From the NCBI GenBank assembly GCA_003054665.1, contig QAYY01000021.1:1-58746 (forward strand): a stretch of 58,746 nucleotides of DNA, written 5' to 3'. The position numbers and the translations under genes are program-made. The notes below the pieces were generated by a model. That model ran no database searches and was not told the DNA's origin. It worked only from the letters and a program-made list of their open reading frames with translations. Below are positions 8,016-17,426 of the stretch, piece by piece. Each line of letters opens with the position of its first letter. The stretch's first letter is position 1. The stretch is from Opitutaceae bacterium EW11. GTDB taxonomy: Bacteria; Verrucomicrobiota; Verrucomicrobiia; Opitutales; Opitutaceae.

Positions 8016-8200
8016 GCGTCAGATTGTGGCGGAGAACTGCGACCGGCGTGACCTGCGCAAAACGGGATGTTGGCCCGGGGCAGAGTCGAGCCATAGATAA
8101 AGAAGGATATTGTCAGGGAAACATGACCGTGTACGGTGCCCGGGCCGATGACGGGAGGGCGGCTCCATGGTGGAGCCGAAACCGACGTCGGGCTTTTCCC

Positions 8201-8479
8201 ATGACACTATCGAAGTATTGCCCGAACTGCCGACAGACTGTGACGATCGGCGCTGAAGAAGGTGGAAAATCGGGATGCATTGTTTGCGTGCTCCTGCTGA
8301 TCCTCGGGTTGATCATCCCGCTGTGGCCGATCACGCTGCCGATCTGTTGGATCGCGGCGTTTGGTTCGCTGAGGTTGAACAAATCGGCGGCGCCGCGCTG
8401 CCCAATCTGCAAGACGCCCGCTGAGCATCTCTGCCCGGCTCCCGTCGAAACACCCGTTCCTCCACCCACTCCAAAATGA
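8201..8479 (+). CDS. Small zinc-ribbon membrane protein
   Basis: 92 residues: an N-terminal CPNC pair (CPNCRQTV), a hydrophobic double segment at about 23-57, then a second pair CPICKTPAEHLC. The four or more cysteines probably form zinc ribbons on either side of the membrane segment. ATG 8201 puts the first CxxC at residues 7-10. An open frame from 8024 exists, but that extra part lacks domain features. The stop overlaps the next gene's start by four bases (ATGA). Confidence 0.65.
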   Translation: MTLSKYCPNCRQTVTIGAEEGGKSGCIVCVLLLILGLIIPLWPITLPICWIAAFGSLRLNKSAAPRCPICKTPAEHLCPAPVETPVPPPTPK

Positions 8480-8844
8480 TCCCAACGAATCCCTCCGAAG
8501 CGCTCTTTCCCGGCGTCGTTCTCAAACTACCGGAAGCCGATATCCCCGTGCCGGGCCTCAGGGCCTACCTTTCGCAAGCGGTGGATCACCAAGTGCTGTT
8601 CATGCAGTTTTCTGAAGATGTCGAGATCCCTGAGCACGCACACGAAGCGCAATGGGGCATCGTGCTCGAGGGCACCATTGAACTCACGGTGGAGGGGCGC
8701 ACTCAAAGATTCAGGAAAGGCGACCGCTACCTGATTCCGGCCGGAGCAAAACACCGCGCGCGCATCGAGGCTGGCTACGCCGATATCACTTACTTCGATT
8801 CGCCATCGCGCTATCGGGTCCGTCCGGGTACGACCGGGCGTTGA
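8476..8844 (+). CDS. Single-domain cupin protein
   Basis: 122 residues with the two cupin motifs: IPEHAHEAQWGIVLEGTIEL (H, H and E-like ligands) and GDRYLIPAGAKHRARI with the last histidine. This is a small beta-barrel, probably metal binding; its ligand is unknown. The ATG overlaps the previous stop by four bases, so it is translationally coupled to the zinc-ribbon gene. Confidence 0.85.
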   Translation: MIPTNPSEALFPGVVLKLPEADIPVPGLRAYLSQAVDHQVLFMQFSEDVEIPEHAHEAQWGIVLEGTIELTVEGRTQRFRKGDRYLIPAGAKHRARIEAGYADITYFDSPSRYRVRPGTTGR

Positions 8845-8879
8845 CGACTGCATCGGAATTCCGGAGCCTTCGCCGCAAC

Positions 8880-9278
8880 ATGAACAAATTGGCGAGAGGG
8901 TTCCTGGGGTGTCTTGCGTCGTTAAGTTTGAGCGTCGCGCTTGCTGCGGATGATCCGAAGCCGCAGCAAGTGCTTCAGGTGGCGAACGAGGAGCTTCCGG
9001 TCTATGCGTCGGGCCAGATCAATCCGCTGCACACGGAGCGACCTCAGTATCCGCGGACGCAACGAGACAAATCGGTGCAGGGCCAGGTCGTGCTGATGGT
9101 CGTCATCGGAGCCGACGGAAAGGTCGCACAGAGCGAGGTGAAAGAGAGCACGCCGACGAAAGAGTTCGGCCAAGCGGCGCAGGAGTGTGTGCGGCACTGG
9201 AAGTACCCGAAACTCAAGTGGCGAGGGGTGCCGAGCCGGTACGTCGTGGTGGTGCCATTCGTGTTCGAGCTGCGGTAA
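8880..9278 (+). CDS. TonB C-terminal-domain periplasmic protein
   Basis: 132 residues with a clear signal peptide (MNKLARGFLGCLASLSLSVALAA) and then one TonB_C-like domain: RPQYPRTQRDKSVQGQVVLM, VIGADGKVAQSEVKES, and a C-terminal WKYPKLKWRGVPSRYVVVVP. Proline-rich spacer and transmembrane anchor are absent, so it is not a classical TonB. Such short proteins occur beside outer-membrane transport genes, but none is next to it here. ATG 8880 is the start that gives the signal peptide. Confidence 0.82.
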   Translation: MNKLARGFLGCLASLSLSVALAADDPKPQQVLQVANEELPVYASGQINPLHTERPQYPRTQRDKSVQGQVVLMVVIGADGKVAQSEVKESTPTKEFGQAAQECVRHWKYPKLKWRGVPSRYVVVVPFVFELR

Positions 9279-9508
9279 CCGGGTAAGCGCGTCCGGCGGC
9301 TGAGCTCGTTTGCCGCGCCCGTTCGCCCCGGCATTCCCGCGACCGGCACAGCGCCAACCGGCAAATCCACAGGGGTGTGGAGCCTCCGCCGAACAACGGC
9401 TTTTCATCGCGGCTGCGATGCTCTTGGTTTGCGGGACAAGCGAAGGGCGAAGAGATCGGCGCGCCCCGGCGGGCCCGACGAACTCCTCTATCGCGTATTC
9501 GTTCTCCT

Positions 9509-10201
9509 ATGACATCCGGTATGCTGACATTGGTTGGGGACCGCGATCCCGCAAAACGGGCACACGCAGGGATTGAGGCGTCCGTCGCACTGTTCGAGGA
9601 AAAGACGGGAAGGCCGTTGCCTTACCGATGGGTTTCCACGCGCTCGATTTTGCCTGGGAAAATCGAAGAACGACTGGGCGACGCCTCGGCGATCTGGTGC
9701 ACGCCCGGAAGCCCCTACGAGAACACCCAAGGAGCCCTCGATGCGATTCGCCATGCGCGTACTCGCCGGAAAGCATTTCTGGGAACGTGTGGCGGTTTCC
9801 AGCACGCGTTGATGGAATATGCCGCCGGAGAATTGGGGTTCACCGCGGCGCATCAGGAAACTGCCCCCGATGCGGGAGATCCCTTGATCGTGAAGCTGAC
9901 CTGTTCGCTCGTCGGAGCGAAAGCCCACATCATGGCACCGAAGGACGGCTGGTATGCCCGCCAAGTGGGTGCCGCGGAGACGGTGGAGGAGTTCAACTGC
10001 AACTATGGGCTTTCGTCGCAGTTTGAGACACGCTTCCAGGGATCGAAGCTGGAGTTTGTTGCTAGGGACCGCGAAGGGCAGGTGAGGGCGTTTCGGTTGA
10101 CGGACCATCCGTTCTTTCTCGGGACGCTGTTTCAACCCGAACTCTGCGCGCACAGCGGCGCGTTGCACCCGCTGGTAGAGGCTTTCCTTCGACTGGTGTA
10201 G
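9509..10201 (+). CDS. CTP-synthase C-terminal-like glutamine amidotransferase-fold protein
   Basis: 230 residues with a class I glutamine amidotransferase fold related to the C-terminal domain of CTP synthase. The nucleophile elbow GTCGGFQHA carries the cysteine. At the place of the usual catalytic H-x-E (HPE) the protein has FQPEL, so the histidine is glutamine. This matches my memory of a family annotated as 'CTP synthase C-terminal region-related' with unknown reaction. The ATG 9509 start removes 44 poorly conserved residues. Confidence 0.78.
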   Translation: MTSGMLTLVGDRDPAKRAHAGIEASVALFEEKTGRPLPYRWVSTRSILPGKIEERLGDASAIWCTPGSPYENTQGALDAIRHARTRRKAFLGTCGGFQHALMEYAAGELGFTAAHQETAPDAGDPLIVKLTCSLVGAKAHIMAPKDGWYARQVGAAETVEEFNCNYGLSSQFETRFQGSKLEFVARDREGQVRAFRLTDHPFFLGTLFQPELCAHSGALHPLVEAFLRLV

Positions 10202-10455
10202 CCGCTTGAGATGAAAACGAGCGCGTGCCTACGGCTGGCTGGTTGCTGGGAAAATCGTGGCTACGGAAGGCATGAGCTGGACCGGCCTCGGTGTTTCAGA
10301 GGTGGCCGATCCGCTGCAGTTCGTTGCTTATTCCGCCTGCAGTTCGATCGCCGCGCGACGGGGATGGTGGCATACGCTTTGACGAATTTTCGCCGGGCAC
10401 CAATGCTTGCCACGGGCGGGAGGCATAGCCCGGTTTCGAATAAATCAGACGACCC

Positions 10456-10986
10456 ATGAAGCGAATCCACGCAATGCGGGGTGACATCACGACGCTCGGC
10501 GTCGACGCCATCGTGAACGCGGCTAACGAAACTCTCTTGGGCGGAGGCGGCGTTGACGGTGCGATCCATCTCGCGGCCGGACCGGAGCTGCTCGCCGAAT
10601 GTCGCACCCTACGGGGCTGCGACACGGGGCAGGCGAAGATCACGCGCGGCTATCGTCTGCCGGCAAAACACGTGATTCACACGGTCGGACCGATCTGGCA
10701 CGGTGGAAATTATGGCGAGCCCGCGCTGCTGGCGTCCTGCTATCGTTCCAGCCTGAAACTGGCGGTGACGCATCGACTCGGCTCGATCGCGTTCCCGTGC
10801 ATCAGCACGGGTATCTTCGGGTATCCGGCGGAGGAAGCTGCGCGGGTGGCTGTATCCACGGTCCGGGAATTTCTCTCGGAAAACGACGAACCGCTCGATG
10901 TCACGTTCTGCTGTTTCAGCGACCGGGACCTTCGGTTGTACGAGTCGTTGCTGAAGACGGGTGGCGACCCTGGAACCGGAGACTGA
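10456..10986 (+). CDS. Macrodomain ADP-ribose-binding protein (O-acetyl-ADP-ribose deacetylase-like)
   Basis: 176 residues covering one macrodomain. [20 protein letters not shown] and [14 protein letters not shown] form the ADP-ribose pocket, and [18 protein letters not shown] forms the second loop. Relatives (MacroD/YmdB type) hydrolyse O-acetyl-ADP-ribose or remove ADP-ribose from acidic residues. It stands alone with a 254-bp upstream gap that holds nothing recognisable. Confidence 0.9.
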   Translation: MKRIHAMRGDITTLGVDAIVNAANETLLGGGGVDGAIHLAAGPELLAECRTLRGCDTGQAKITRGYRLPAKHVIHTVGPIWHGGNYGEPALLASCYRSSLKLAVTHRLGSIAFPCISTGIFGYPAEEAARVAVSTVREFLSENDEPLDVTFCCFSDRDLRLYESLLKTGGDPGTGD

Positions 10987-11194
10987 CGGCAGCTCCTGGC
11001 GATAGATCGTGCCGATCTCTTCTCCTCCACTTGTCCCGGGGCGGGACCGCTGGAGACAGCTTGCCGGGCTGCATCGATACGGCAGCCGAACACACAGTCC
11101 CGATGCGGATTTCTCGGAGAGTGACTGATCGCTCCAGTTGCTGCTCGGCCCTTCCTCGTCACGGTGTCTGCCAAAAGGCTCGAAACACACCTGT

Positions 11195-11728
11195 ATGTCC
11201 CCCGAAAACTACGTTCAATTGGCTTCTCGCGAGTTCAACCGGCTCAAGGGTCTGGCTGACCGCGCAATGGTACAAATCGGCGATGCGCAGTTTTTCGCCC
11301 TGCCCGGTGAGGGCGACAACAGTGTCGCGATCATCGTGAAACACGTGGGAGGCAATCTTCTGTCGCGGTGGACGGATTTCCTCACGTCCGACGGCGAGAA
11401 GCCCGGGCGCAATCGGGATACCGAGTTCCAGATTCTGGCCGGTGAAACTCGCGCACCATTGATGGAGCAGTGGGAGGCCGGTTGGCGTGCGCTCTTTGCC
11501 GCCCTGAGCACTCTCGAAGAAACCGATCTGACCCGACAGGTTAAGATTCGCGGCGAACCGCTGACCGTGCTCCAGGCGATCAACCGGCAGCTCACGCACT
11601 ACGCGTACCACGTCGGGCAGATCGTCTACGTGGCGAAGCATTTTTGCGGAGCGTCCTGGAAGACGCTCAGTATCCCGCTCGGGACTTCGGCGGAATTCAA
11701 CCGGAGCCCTGCGAAGTACCTTGGCTAA
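11195..11728 (+). CDS. DUF1572/DinB-like four-helix protein
   Basis: 177 residues with the DinB-like helical bundle of DUF1572: REFNRLKGLADRAMVQI, IVKHVGGNLLSRWTDFLTSD, and RQLTHYAYHVGQIVYVAKH. The three histidines (in KHVGGN, THYAYH and HVGQ) are the expected divalent metal site. Substrate unknown; some DinB-fold relatives are thiol transferases. ATG 11195 was chosen because upstream residues in the frame lack family features. Confidence 0.85.
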   Translation: MSPENYVQLASREFNRLKGLADRAMVQIGDAQFFALPGEGDNSVAIIVKHVGGNLLSRWTDFLTSDGEKPGRNRDTEFQILAGETRAPLMEQWEAGWRALFAALSTLEETDLTRQVKIRGEPLTVLQAINRQLTHYAYHVGQIVYVAKHFCGASWKTLSIPLGTSAEFNRSPAKYLG

Positions 11729-11872
11729 TCGGGCCGAGGTATGCGGGGCGCTGTACACCTCCGAAGCAGCGGGCCGGTTTGACCGAGCGGGCGAAGAAGA
11801 CAGACTCGAGCGAAGCAATGCAGCCGAGTATGCCGCATCCCAAACGGCGGCGGTGGGGGCGCTTCCCGGTAA

Positions 11873-12394
11873 ATGTCATCGTCACAAAATCAGGACTCAA
11901 CTGCACCGATGTCTCCCCTCGATCCCGGTGTTCGGATCGGACATGTGCATCTGCGCGTATCCAATCTTCAGCGTTCTCTGGAGTTCTACTGCGGCGTATT
12001 GGGCTTCGAACTCATCCAACGGTTGGGAAGGGAGGCGGCATTCGTCTCGGCGGGCGGCTATCACCATCACATCGGGCTCAATACCTGGGAGAGTCTTGGC
12101 GGCCATCCGCCGCCGACCGGCTCAACCGGACTGTACCACGTGGCGATTCTCTACCCGACGCGAGCTGCGCTGGCCGACGCGTTGCGCCGGCTGCGGAAAG
12201 CCGGAATTCCGCTCGATGGCGCGGCGGATCATGGCGTGAGCGAAGCGCTTTACCTCCACGATCCGGATCGGAACGGCATTGAGCTTTACTGGGACCGCCC
12301 CCGTGAAGTCTGGCCAACGGACTCCCACGGACAGATTGCCATGTTCACGCGCCCGTTGGATCTGGAAGCTTTGGCAAGCGAAGCTCGGAGTTGA
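11873..12394 (+). CDS. VOC-family ring-cleavage dioxygenase-like protein
   Basis: 173 residues resembling CatE-type extradiol dioxygenases. The first module contains HVHLRVSNLQRSLEFYCGVLGF and HHHIGLNTWES; the second contains LYHVAILYP and LHDPDRNGIELYWDRP. The H and E residues expected to bind the metal (H in HVHL, H in YHVA, E in GIELY) are in place, so an active enzyme is plausible; its aromatic substrate is unknown. The start at ATG 11873 gives a short extra N-terminus; ATG 11909 is also possible. Confidence 0.88.
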   Translation: MSSSQNQDSTAPMSPLDPGVRIGHVHLRVSNLQRSLEFYCGVLGFELIQRLGREAAFVSAGGYHHHIGLNTWESLGGHPPPTGSTGLYHVAILYPTRAALADALRRLRKAGIPLDGAADHGVSEALYLHDPDRNGIELYWDRPREVWPTDSHGQIAMFTRPLDLEALASEARS

Positions 12395-12547
12395 CGTCCA
12401 GGCTTGTATGGGGAAGCGCCGCTCACGTCGCTGAAGGCTGGATACCGTATTGAGCGCCCAGCTGCCCCCGGCGAAGAGAAGGCCGGATGCGTGATCCGAA
12501 TCGCCAGCATCGGGGATTTCTGCTTTTCCGAAAACGTGCCCAAGGAT

Positions 12548-13126
12548 ATGCAACCTCAGTCGGTTCGACCCGCGGGTCGTGCGACCGCCGTTCTCCCGAG
12601 AGCGGCGGTGCTGTTGGCGGTTCTCCTGTTCGGATGCCTGTCGGGCTGTTCGAAGAAGAGCCTGATGGACCGGAGCATTCCCGCCGTCAGTGCGGAGGAG
12701 ATCGCCGTATTCCGCGCTGAACTCGGGGAAGAGTTTCCTGCAGCGGAGCTGAAGGACTTCGATACCGCCCTTCAAGAGTTGAAGCTCGAGGCGATGAACA
12801 ACGGGGTGTCCGGCGTAGCGCAGCGCGAGGAGCGAATGCGCGCGGCGGTGAACGGAAAAACGGTCCGTGAGGCGCTCGTTCTTGGGTGGCAGGCCCGCCA
12901 CGTCCGCGTGGCCCGCGAACTTGAGGACATGTCGGGGCGGCTCGAGCACGACCGCCAGTTGAAGGATAGGCCTGGCAGTGCCGACTCGAGCCGTTTTCTT
13001 TCGAACCTCGTCGCAAACGAGCAGGACATCGTGGCGCAGCTGAAACGGCAGCTCGACGATGCTGACGAGCATCTGGTTCGTTGGGGTGCCAGTGCTCCCG
13101 CGATCGTGCCCGCCAAAGCGCCGTGA
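12548..13126 (+). CDS. Hypothetical lipoprotein
   Basis: 192 residues with an N-terminal hydrophobic stretch (AAVLLAVLLFG) and a lipobox, CLSGCSKK, so it is probably lipidated and anchored in a membrane. The mature part is charged and helical with many E/R/A residues, possibly coiled coil; no family was recognised. ATG 12548 is the start closest to the signal peptide. Its stop overlaps the next gene's GTG start, indicating coupling. Confidence 0.6.
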   Translation: MQPQSVRPAGRATAVLPRAAVLLAVLLFGCLSGCSKKSLMDRSIPAVSAEEIAVFRAELGEEFPAAELKDFDTALQELKLEAMNNGVSGVAQREERMRAAVNGKTVREALVLGWQARHVRVARELEDMSGRLEHDRQLKDRPGSADSSRFLSNLVANEQDIVAQLKRQLDDADEHLVRWGASAPAIVPAKAP

Positions 13127-13536
13127 ATTCCTCCTGGCAGGGCTACACGCTTTCCGACGACAGAACGCGCCTTCAGCTCGAGTGGCTCGTCCCGATCCTG
13201 CACTCCACCTATTGGGCAAACGCTCGTACCGAGGACCGGATTCGACGGTCGATCGAGGGATCGCTTTGCTTTGGAGTCTTCGAAGAGTCTACCGGGCGTC
13301 AGGTGGGATTTGCGCGCGTCGTTACCGACTTCGCGACGTTCGGTTGGGTTTGCGACATCGTGATCGATCCGGCGCACCGGGGAGCAGGACTTGGAAAGCG
13401 CCTAGTAGCGGCAATCGTAGATGACCCTCGATTGTCGAAACTATCGCTTCTGCTAGGTACGCGAGACGCGCATGGACTGTATGAACAATACGGATTCGTC
13501 CGCCACGAATCGATGCGTCGGGCCGCGCCGAGTTGA
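13123..13536 (+). CDS. GNAT-family N-acetyltransferase
   Basis: 137 residues in the pattern of small GNAT enzymes: YTLSDDRTRLQLEWL, ARVVTDFATFGWVCDIVID, the acetyl-CoA loop PAHRGAGLGKRLV, and a C-terminal GLYEQYGF. Substrate unknown. GTG 13123 overlaps the lipoprotein stop by four bases. This is the last gene of the long one-strand block; the next genes run on the other strand. Confidence 0.88.
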   Translation: MNSSWQGYTLSDDRTRLQLEWLVPILHSTYWANARTEDRIRRSIEGSLCFGVFEESTGRQVGFARVVTDFATFGWVCDIVIDPAHRGAGLGKRLVAAIVDDPRLSKLSLLLGTRDAHGLYEQYGFVRHESMRRAAPS

Positions 13537-13654
13537 GGGGTAGGAAAACGAAAAGCTGGGCCGTCGACAGAGCGGAAAACGGAGCTCTGCCGCGCCACTT
13601 CTTTCGCTCGGCGCATTGATCGGCCAAATGCGGACTCCGTTCGCAGAACCCGGC

Positions 13655-15175
13655 TCAGCGTTTGCCGACGTTGATACGGAAGGGCGCCGCGGGGAGGCCC
13701 TCTGCGTTGAAGAGGTTCGCTCCCTCGGGATAGTTGGCCCAGGCGTAGCGGACACCGACCGGTTTCGGCACCGTACCGTTCCTAACGACTACCGTGGCGC
13801 CATCGATCCGGGCGACGGCGGGAACGAACGCACCGTCCGGCCCGCAGATCTCAAACGTACGGAGTTCTCCTCCACGGGACACCAGGCCGGTTCCGGTATG
13901 CGAAAAGTGAATTCGGAACGTTGATCCCTCGGCGTCGATCCGGCTCATCAGCGGACCGGAATACTCGATGGAGCGACCGTAATCACGAGCGAGAGCGATA
14001 CGGGCGAGACGCTCGCCCACGGGCTGCTTCTTCTTGGGGTGAACGTTGGCCCGGTCGCCGACGTCGATGGTCACGACCATCGCCGTATTTGGGAGCTCGA
14101 GCGCCTGGGCCTGCCATTCGCGGACTTGCGGGCTGTTGCTCGTATTGTCGAGCGCGGCCAGTTGGCAAAAGTAGAAAGGCAGTTCGCGGCCCCACAGCTT
14201 CCGCCAGTCTTGGATGAGGGTGGCGTTCCATCGAGGAAACAGGGCCTTGGGCTCGGTGATCGACTCGCCTTGGTACCAAACCACGCCGCGGATCGCGAAC
14301 GGGACGATGGGAGCGATCATGCCGTTGTAGAGCACGGTCGGATTGTGCTGATCCTGCACGGGATCCTGGCCCGGTTTTCGAGGTGCGCGCTTTCCGGCAG
14401 CTTTTGCCTTGTCGGCCGCGGTTTGCCAGTCGGCGATTTCTTTCACCGTGGCGGGACGATAACTGGACACCTGGCCATCGAAACGGTCGAGTTGCGCCCG
14501 AAGTTCGCCGTCCGCCAGGATCGCGTCTCGACGAATCCACGCTTGAGCGCAGCTCGCTCCGTACGAGAGCACCACGACGCCGACGGGCACGTTGAGTTCT
14601 TTCTGCAGCTCGCGAGCGAAGTAATACGCTACGGCCGAGAAATTGGGCGCGGTCTGAGGCGAGCAGACCTGCCACTCGCCGGGAACACGGTCTTGGGGCT
14701 GGTACGCGCGAATCGGTTCGCCCGTGAAGATTCGAATCAACGGGCAGTTGGCCGCGGCGATTTCCTTTTCCTCGTCGTGGACGCCGGCCCACGGTGCCCG
14801 CGCTTTCGAAATCCGAAAGTCCATGTTGGATTGTCCCGAGGCGAGCCAGACCTCACCGACGAGCACATCGTCGAGGATCAAGGGCTTGGACGTCTGTGAA
14901 CCGCGAACGATGAGCGCGCGACCATCGGACGACGCGGGGAGCGGTTCGAGGGATACGCGCCACTTCCCGGAGGAGTCAGCGGTCGTGTTGAGAGTTTCGC
15001 CGGCGAGATCGACCGACACCTGCTCTCCGGGTGCAGCGGTGCCCCATACCGGGACGGGCTGATCCCTTTGCAGGACCATGTGGCTCGTGAACGGACTCGC
15101 GAGCGCGACCTCGGCAAAGGACGTTCCAGCTGCCAACAGCAGCGCTGCGGTTGTGAGGATGAAGCGTCGGGGCAT
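13655..15175 (-). CDS. SGNH-fold carbohydrate acetylesterase (sialate O-acetylesterase family)
   Basis: 506 residues with a signal peptide (MPRRFILTTAALLLAAGTSFAE), a small beta domain, then an SGNH hydrolase domain. ASGQSNMD holds the nucleophile serine, GVVWYQGES is the family's central block, and NVHPKKK carries the catalytic histidine. Family members remove acetyl groups from sialic acid or plant polysaccharides. Beside an oligogalacturonate lyase and an arabinanase, a pectin or rhamnogalacturonan target is more likely than sialic acid. ATG 15175 leaves 11 bp to the upstream gene, so both are probably in one operon. Confidence 0.85.
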   Translation of the reverse strand: MPRRFILTTAALLLAAGTSFAEVALASPFTSHMVLQRDQPVPVWGTAAPGEQVSVDLAGETLNTTADSSGKWRVSLEPLPASSDGRALIVRGSQTSKPLILDDVLVGEVWLASGQSNMDFRISKARAPWAGVHDEEKEIAAANCPLIRIFTGEPIRAYQPQDRVPGEWQVCSPQTAPNFSAVAYYFARELQKELNVPVGVVVLSYGASCAQAWIRRDAILADGELRAQLDRFDGQVSSYRPATVKEIADWQTAADKAKAAGKRAPRKPGQDPVQDQHNPTVLYNGMIAPIVPFAIRGVVWYQGESITEPKALFPRWNATLIQDWRKLWGRELPFYFCQLAALDNTSNSPQVREWQAQALELPNTAMVVTIDVGDRANVHPKKKQPVGERLARIALARDYGRSIEYSGPLMSRIDAEGSTFRIHFSHTGTGLVSRGGELRTFEICGPDGAFVPAVARIDGATVVVRNGTVPKPVGVRYAWANYPEGANLFNAEGLPAAPFRINVGKR

Positions 15176-15186
15176 CCGTCTGGGAA

Positions 15187-16563
15187 TCACGGCTGTGTGG
15201 CGGTCGAAACCGGCGTGGGCGGATAGGTGCGTTTGAGCCACGCGTCGGGAACGGGAACGATGCAGATGTTCATCGAGCGGCCGTTCTCCGAGAGCATGGC
15301 GGACTGGATTTCGATTTTCGTGCTGTCGGCGCTGAACGTCGGATGCACGTGATCCGCCGCCGTGACTCTGTGGCCGGTGGTGAGGAGCATCATTTCATTG
15401 GTGTGCCGGTCGATGAGCCACAGGCTTCGGTCGAAGTCGTCACCGACCGCCCACCGCCCATCCGGAGATCCGTGAACGTGCCAGAAGCCGCTCCCAGCCT
15501 TGGTCTGACCGGCGATATAGAGCTCGTGCGTGCGGAGATTCACGATCCCAAGTCCGGTGGCGTGCTCACGAGTGCCGCACGGTCCCCATTCGTCGTTGGT
15601 GCCCGGCTTGCGGTGGCCGAGGATCGCGATGGCAACCTCGTCCTTCGTGATCACTGCTTCGTGCGTGACCCAGTCGTAGGGTGCCTCCGGATACAGCGGG
15701 CGCAGCCCGGATCCGTCGGACATCACGGTCCACGTGCGCTGGGGGCTCTTCCCGCCGGTTTCCCACGCGAAAACGATCTCCCCGGGGACCCACGGATTGG
15801 TCTGGATGTGCCCGACCTGAAACGGAACGGCGACGACCACGTTCACCTCGCCGGTGGCCAGGTTCATCTTCCCGACGCCCGACGGCCCTGCGCCCATGTT
15901 GCGCGGGCCGAAGTTCTTTTCGATTTTCGTTCCGGCCGGGAGGAGAGGAGCGGCGCCTTCGGCGTTCACGTGAAAATACGCGTAGTCTTCATTGGCATCG
16001 ATAGCGAGGTCGCCCCCTCCGCCGATCGATAGCGGGACCGAGCCGAAGACGTGCTCGTACTCCGCGGCGGACTGCATCTTGCCCGCGGCGCTGTCGGCAA
16101 AGACTTTGGCGAGATCGATCGAGACGATCTGCATCGGAACGGGAGCGCGTTTACCGTCGCCCGGTTTCGGTGGCGGAAGGCGTCGAGCGGCAGGATCCTC
16201 CGGACGCGTGAAAAAGAGCCGCATGGTCTTGCGTGACACGCACAGCATCCCGGTGAAGCCGGAATCGGTGATCTGCACGATGTCGCCGGTCTCTTCATTG
16301 ACGGCGAAGGCTTGTCCACGTTCGCGGTTGGAACGAAACACGACCCACTTCCCGTCGGCGGTCCATTGAGGGTGCGTGGGGTAAATCTTGGAGTCCCCCA
16401 CGGGTTTGCTGGTAAGGAACGTGAGCGGTACTCCGGTGACGGGGTCCGTCACCACCTTCTTTTCGGAAGGGAACCGCCGGCCGATCTGCGCGGAGGCCGG
16501 AAGAGACAGTGCGGAACCGAAGGCGAGCGTCCAGGCAAGGGCTGCAAGGAAGAGACGTTTCAT
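15187..16563 (-). CDS. Oligogalacturonate lyase (polysaccharide lyase family 22)-like beta-propeller protein
   Basis: 458 residues: a signal peptide (MKRLFLAALAWTLAFGSALS) and then a beta-propeller with repeated WTADGKWVVF- and FSADSTKIE-like blades. The length, HPQWTADGK near the start, and the histidine-rich WHVHGSPDGR and ADHVHPTF segments fit family 22 lyases, which cleave unsaturated or short galacturonate oligomers from pectin. A secretion signal suggests a periplasmic site. The start at 16563 removes 39 residues without signal-peptide character. First gene of the two-gene operon with the acetylesterase. Confidence 0.82.
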   Translation of the reverse strand: MKRLFLAALAWTLAFGSALSLPASAQIGRRFPSEKKVVTDPVTGVPLTFLTSKPVGDSKIYPTHPQWTADGKWVVFRSNRERGQAFAVNEETGDIVQITDSGFTGMLCVSRKTMRLFFTRPEDPAARRLPPPKPGDGKRAPVPMQIVSIDLAKVFADSAAGKMQSAAEYEHVFGSVPLSIGGGGDLAIDANEDYAYFHVNAEGAAPLLPAGTKIEKNFGPRNMGAGPSGVGKMNLATGEVNVVVAVPFQVGHIQTNPWVPGEIVFAWETGGKSPQRTWTVMSDGSGLRPLYPEAPYDWVTHEAVITKDEVAIAILGHRKPGTNDEWGPCGTREHATGLGIVNLRTHELYIAGQTKAGSGFWHVHGSPDGRWAVGDDFDRSLWLIDRHTNEMMLLTTGHRVTAADHVHPTFSADSTKIEIQSAMLSENGRSMNICIVPVPDAWLKRTYPPTPVSTATQP

Positions 16564-16877
16564 AGGAAGGTACGGTGGGGATGTCGGCGCGGGGTATTTC
16601 GAGAAATAAGAATTTCGTCGCAGGATATCCGATACAGGGATTTGGGGCGGCCGAGTAGACGGGGAAAATCGGACCGTCAACAGGGAGGGGGAACAGAAGC
16701 ACGACGCCTGAAGACGGCGCCGGCCGGCTGCGCGTTTCGTTGTTCAAATGGATCATCGCGGAAAACGATCTGCGGCGGGTGGCGCCCGGCCGGTCTGCTT
16801 GCCGATCGGATCTCTCCTTGACTGGGGCAACCGTCTTCCGCGGCGCGGCCTGGTCGTGGCGCACGTGCTATCCGTGA
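16564..16877. other. Divergent intergenic region
   Basis: 314 bp between the pectin operon (left, minus strand) and a DUF2127 gene (right, plus strand). It should hold promoters for both directions. A short imperfect inverted repeat (CGAGAAATAAGAATTTCG, near 16,600) lies 40 bp upstream of the lyase start and could be an operator, but this is weak. No gene or RNA was recognised. Confidence 0.45.
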
Positions 16878-17414
16878 ATGCAAATGCGTGCTTGGTTCTT
16901 CGACGGTTCCAGAGAGAGTGCACGCGTGATTTCATCCAACGCCTCGCGTCGCATGGTTCGTTCGGTTGCCGTTTTTGAGGCGAGCAAGGGCGTCATCGTG
17001 CTGCTGGCGGGGTTCGGCTTCCTTTCACTACTGCACCACGACGTCCGGGCGCTTGCGTTGGCCCTGGTCGGTCGCCTGCATCTGGACCCGACGCACCGGT
17101 TGCCGAGCGTGTTTATCGAGGCTGCATCGAACCTCAACGATGCCCGTCTGTGGTTCATGGCCCTAATCGGCTTTGTCTACGCGCTATTTCGTTTCATCGA
17201 GGCCTATGGACTCTGGTTCACGCGCGCTTGGGCGGAGTGGCTCGCCCTGATCAGCGGCGGAGTGTACGTGCCGCTCGAGCTCTATGAGCTTGTCCGGCGC
17301 GTGACGTGGGTTCGGACGACGGCTCTTCTGGCGAACCTGATCGTCGTGGTCATCATCGCGATCGTGCTGGTTCGAAACCGTCGCGAACGAAAACTGCAGG
17401 CGGGCGGCCGATAG
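16878..17414 (+). CDS. DUF2127-type membrane protein
   Basis: 178 residues with four hydrophobic helices: about 32-52, 95-115, 120-140 and 150-168. The sequence shows the DUF2127 pattern: VAVFEASKGVIVLLAG near the N-terminus, the middle ALIGFVYALFRFIEAYGLW, and EWLALISGGVYVPLELYEL. Function of the family is unknown. The start is uncertain; GTG 16926, shorter by 16 residues, is equally good. Confidence 0.78.
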   Translation: MQMRAWFFDGSRESARVISSNASRRMVRSVAVFEASKGVIVLLAGFGFLSLLHHDVRALALALVGRLHLDPTHRLPSVFIEAASNLNDARLWFMALIGFVYALFRFIEAYGLWFTRAWAEWLALISGGVYVPLELYELVRRVTWVRTTALLANLIVVVIIAIVLVRNRRERKLQAGGR

Positions 17415-17426
17415 CGCTCCCGGGCG

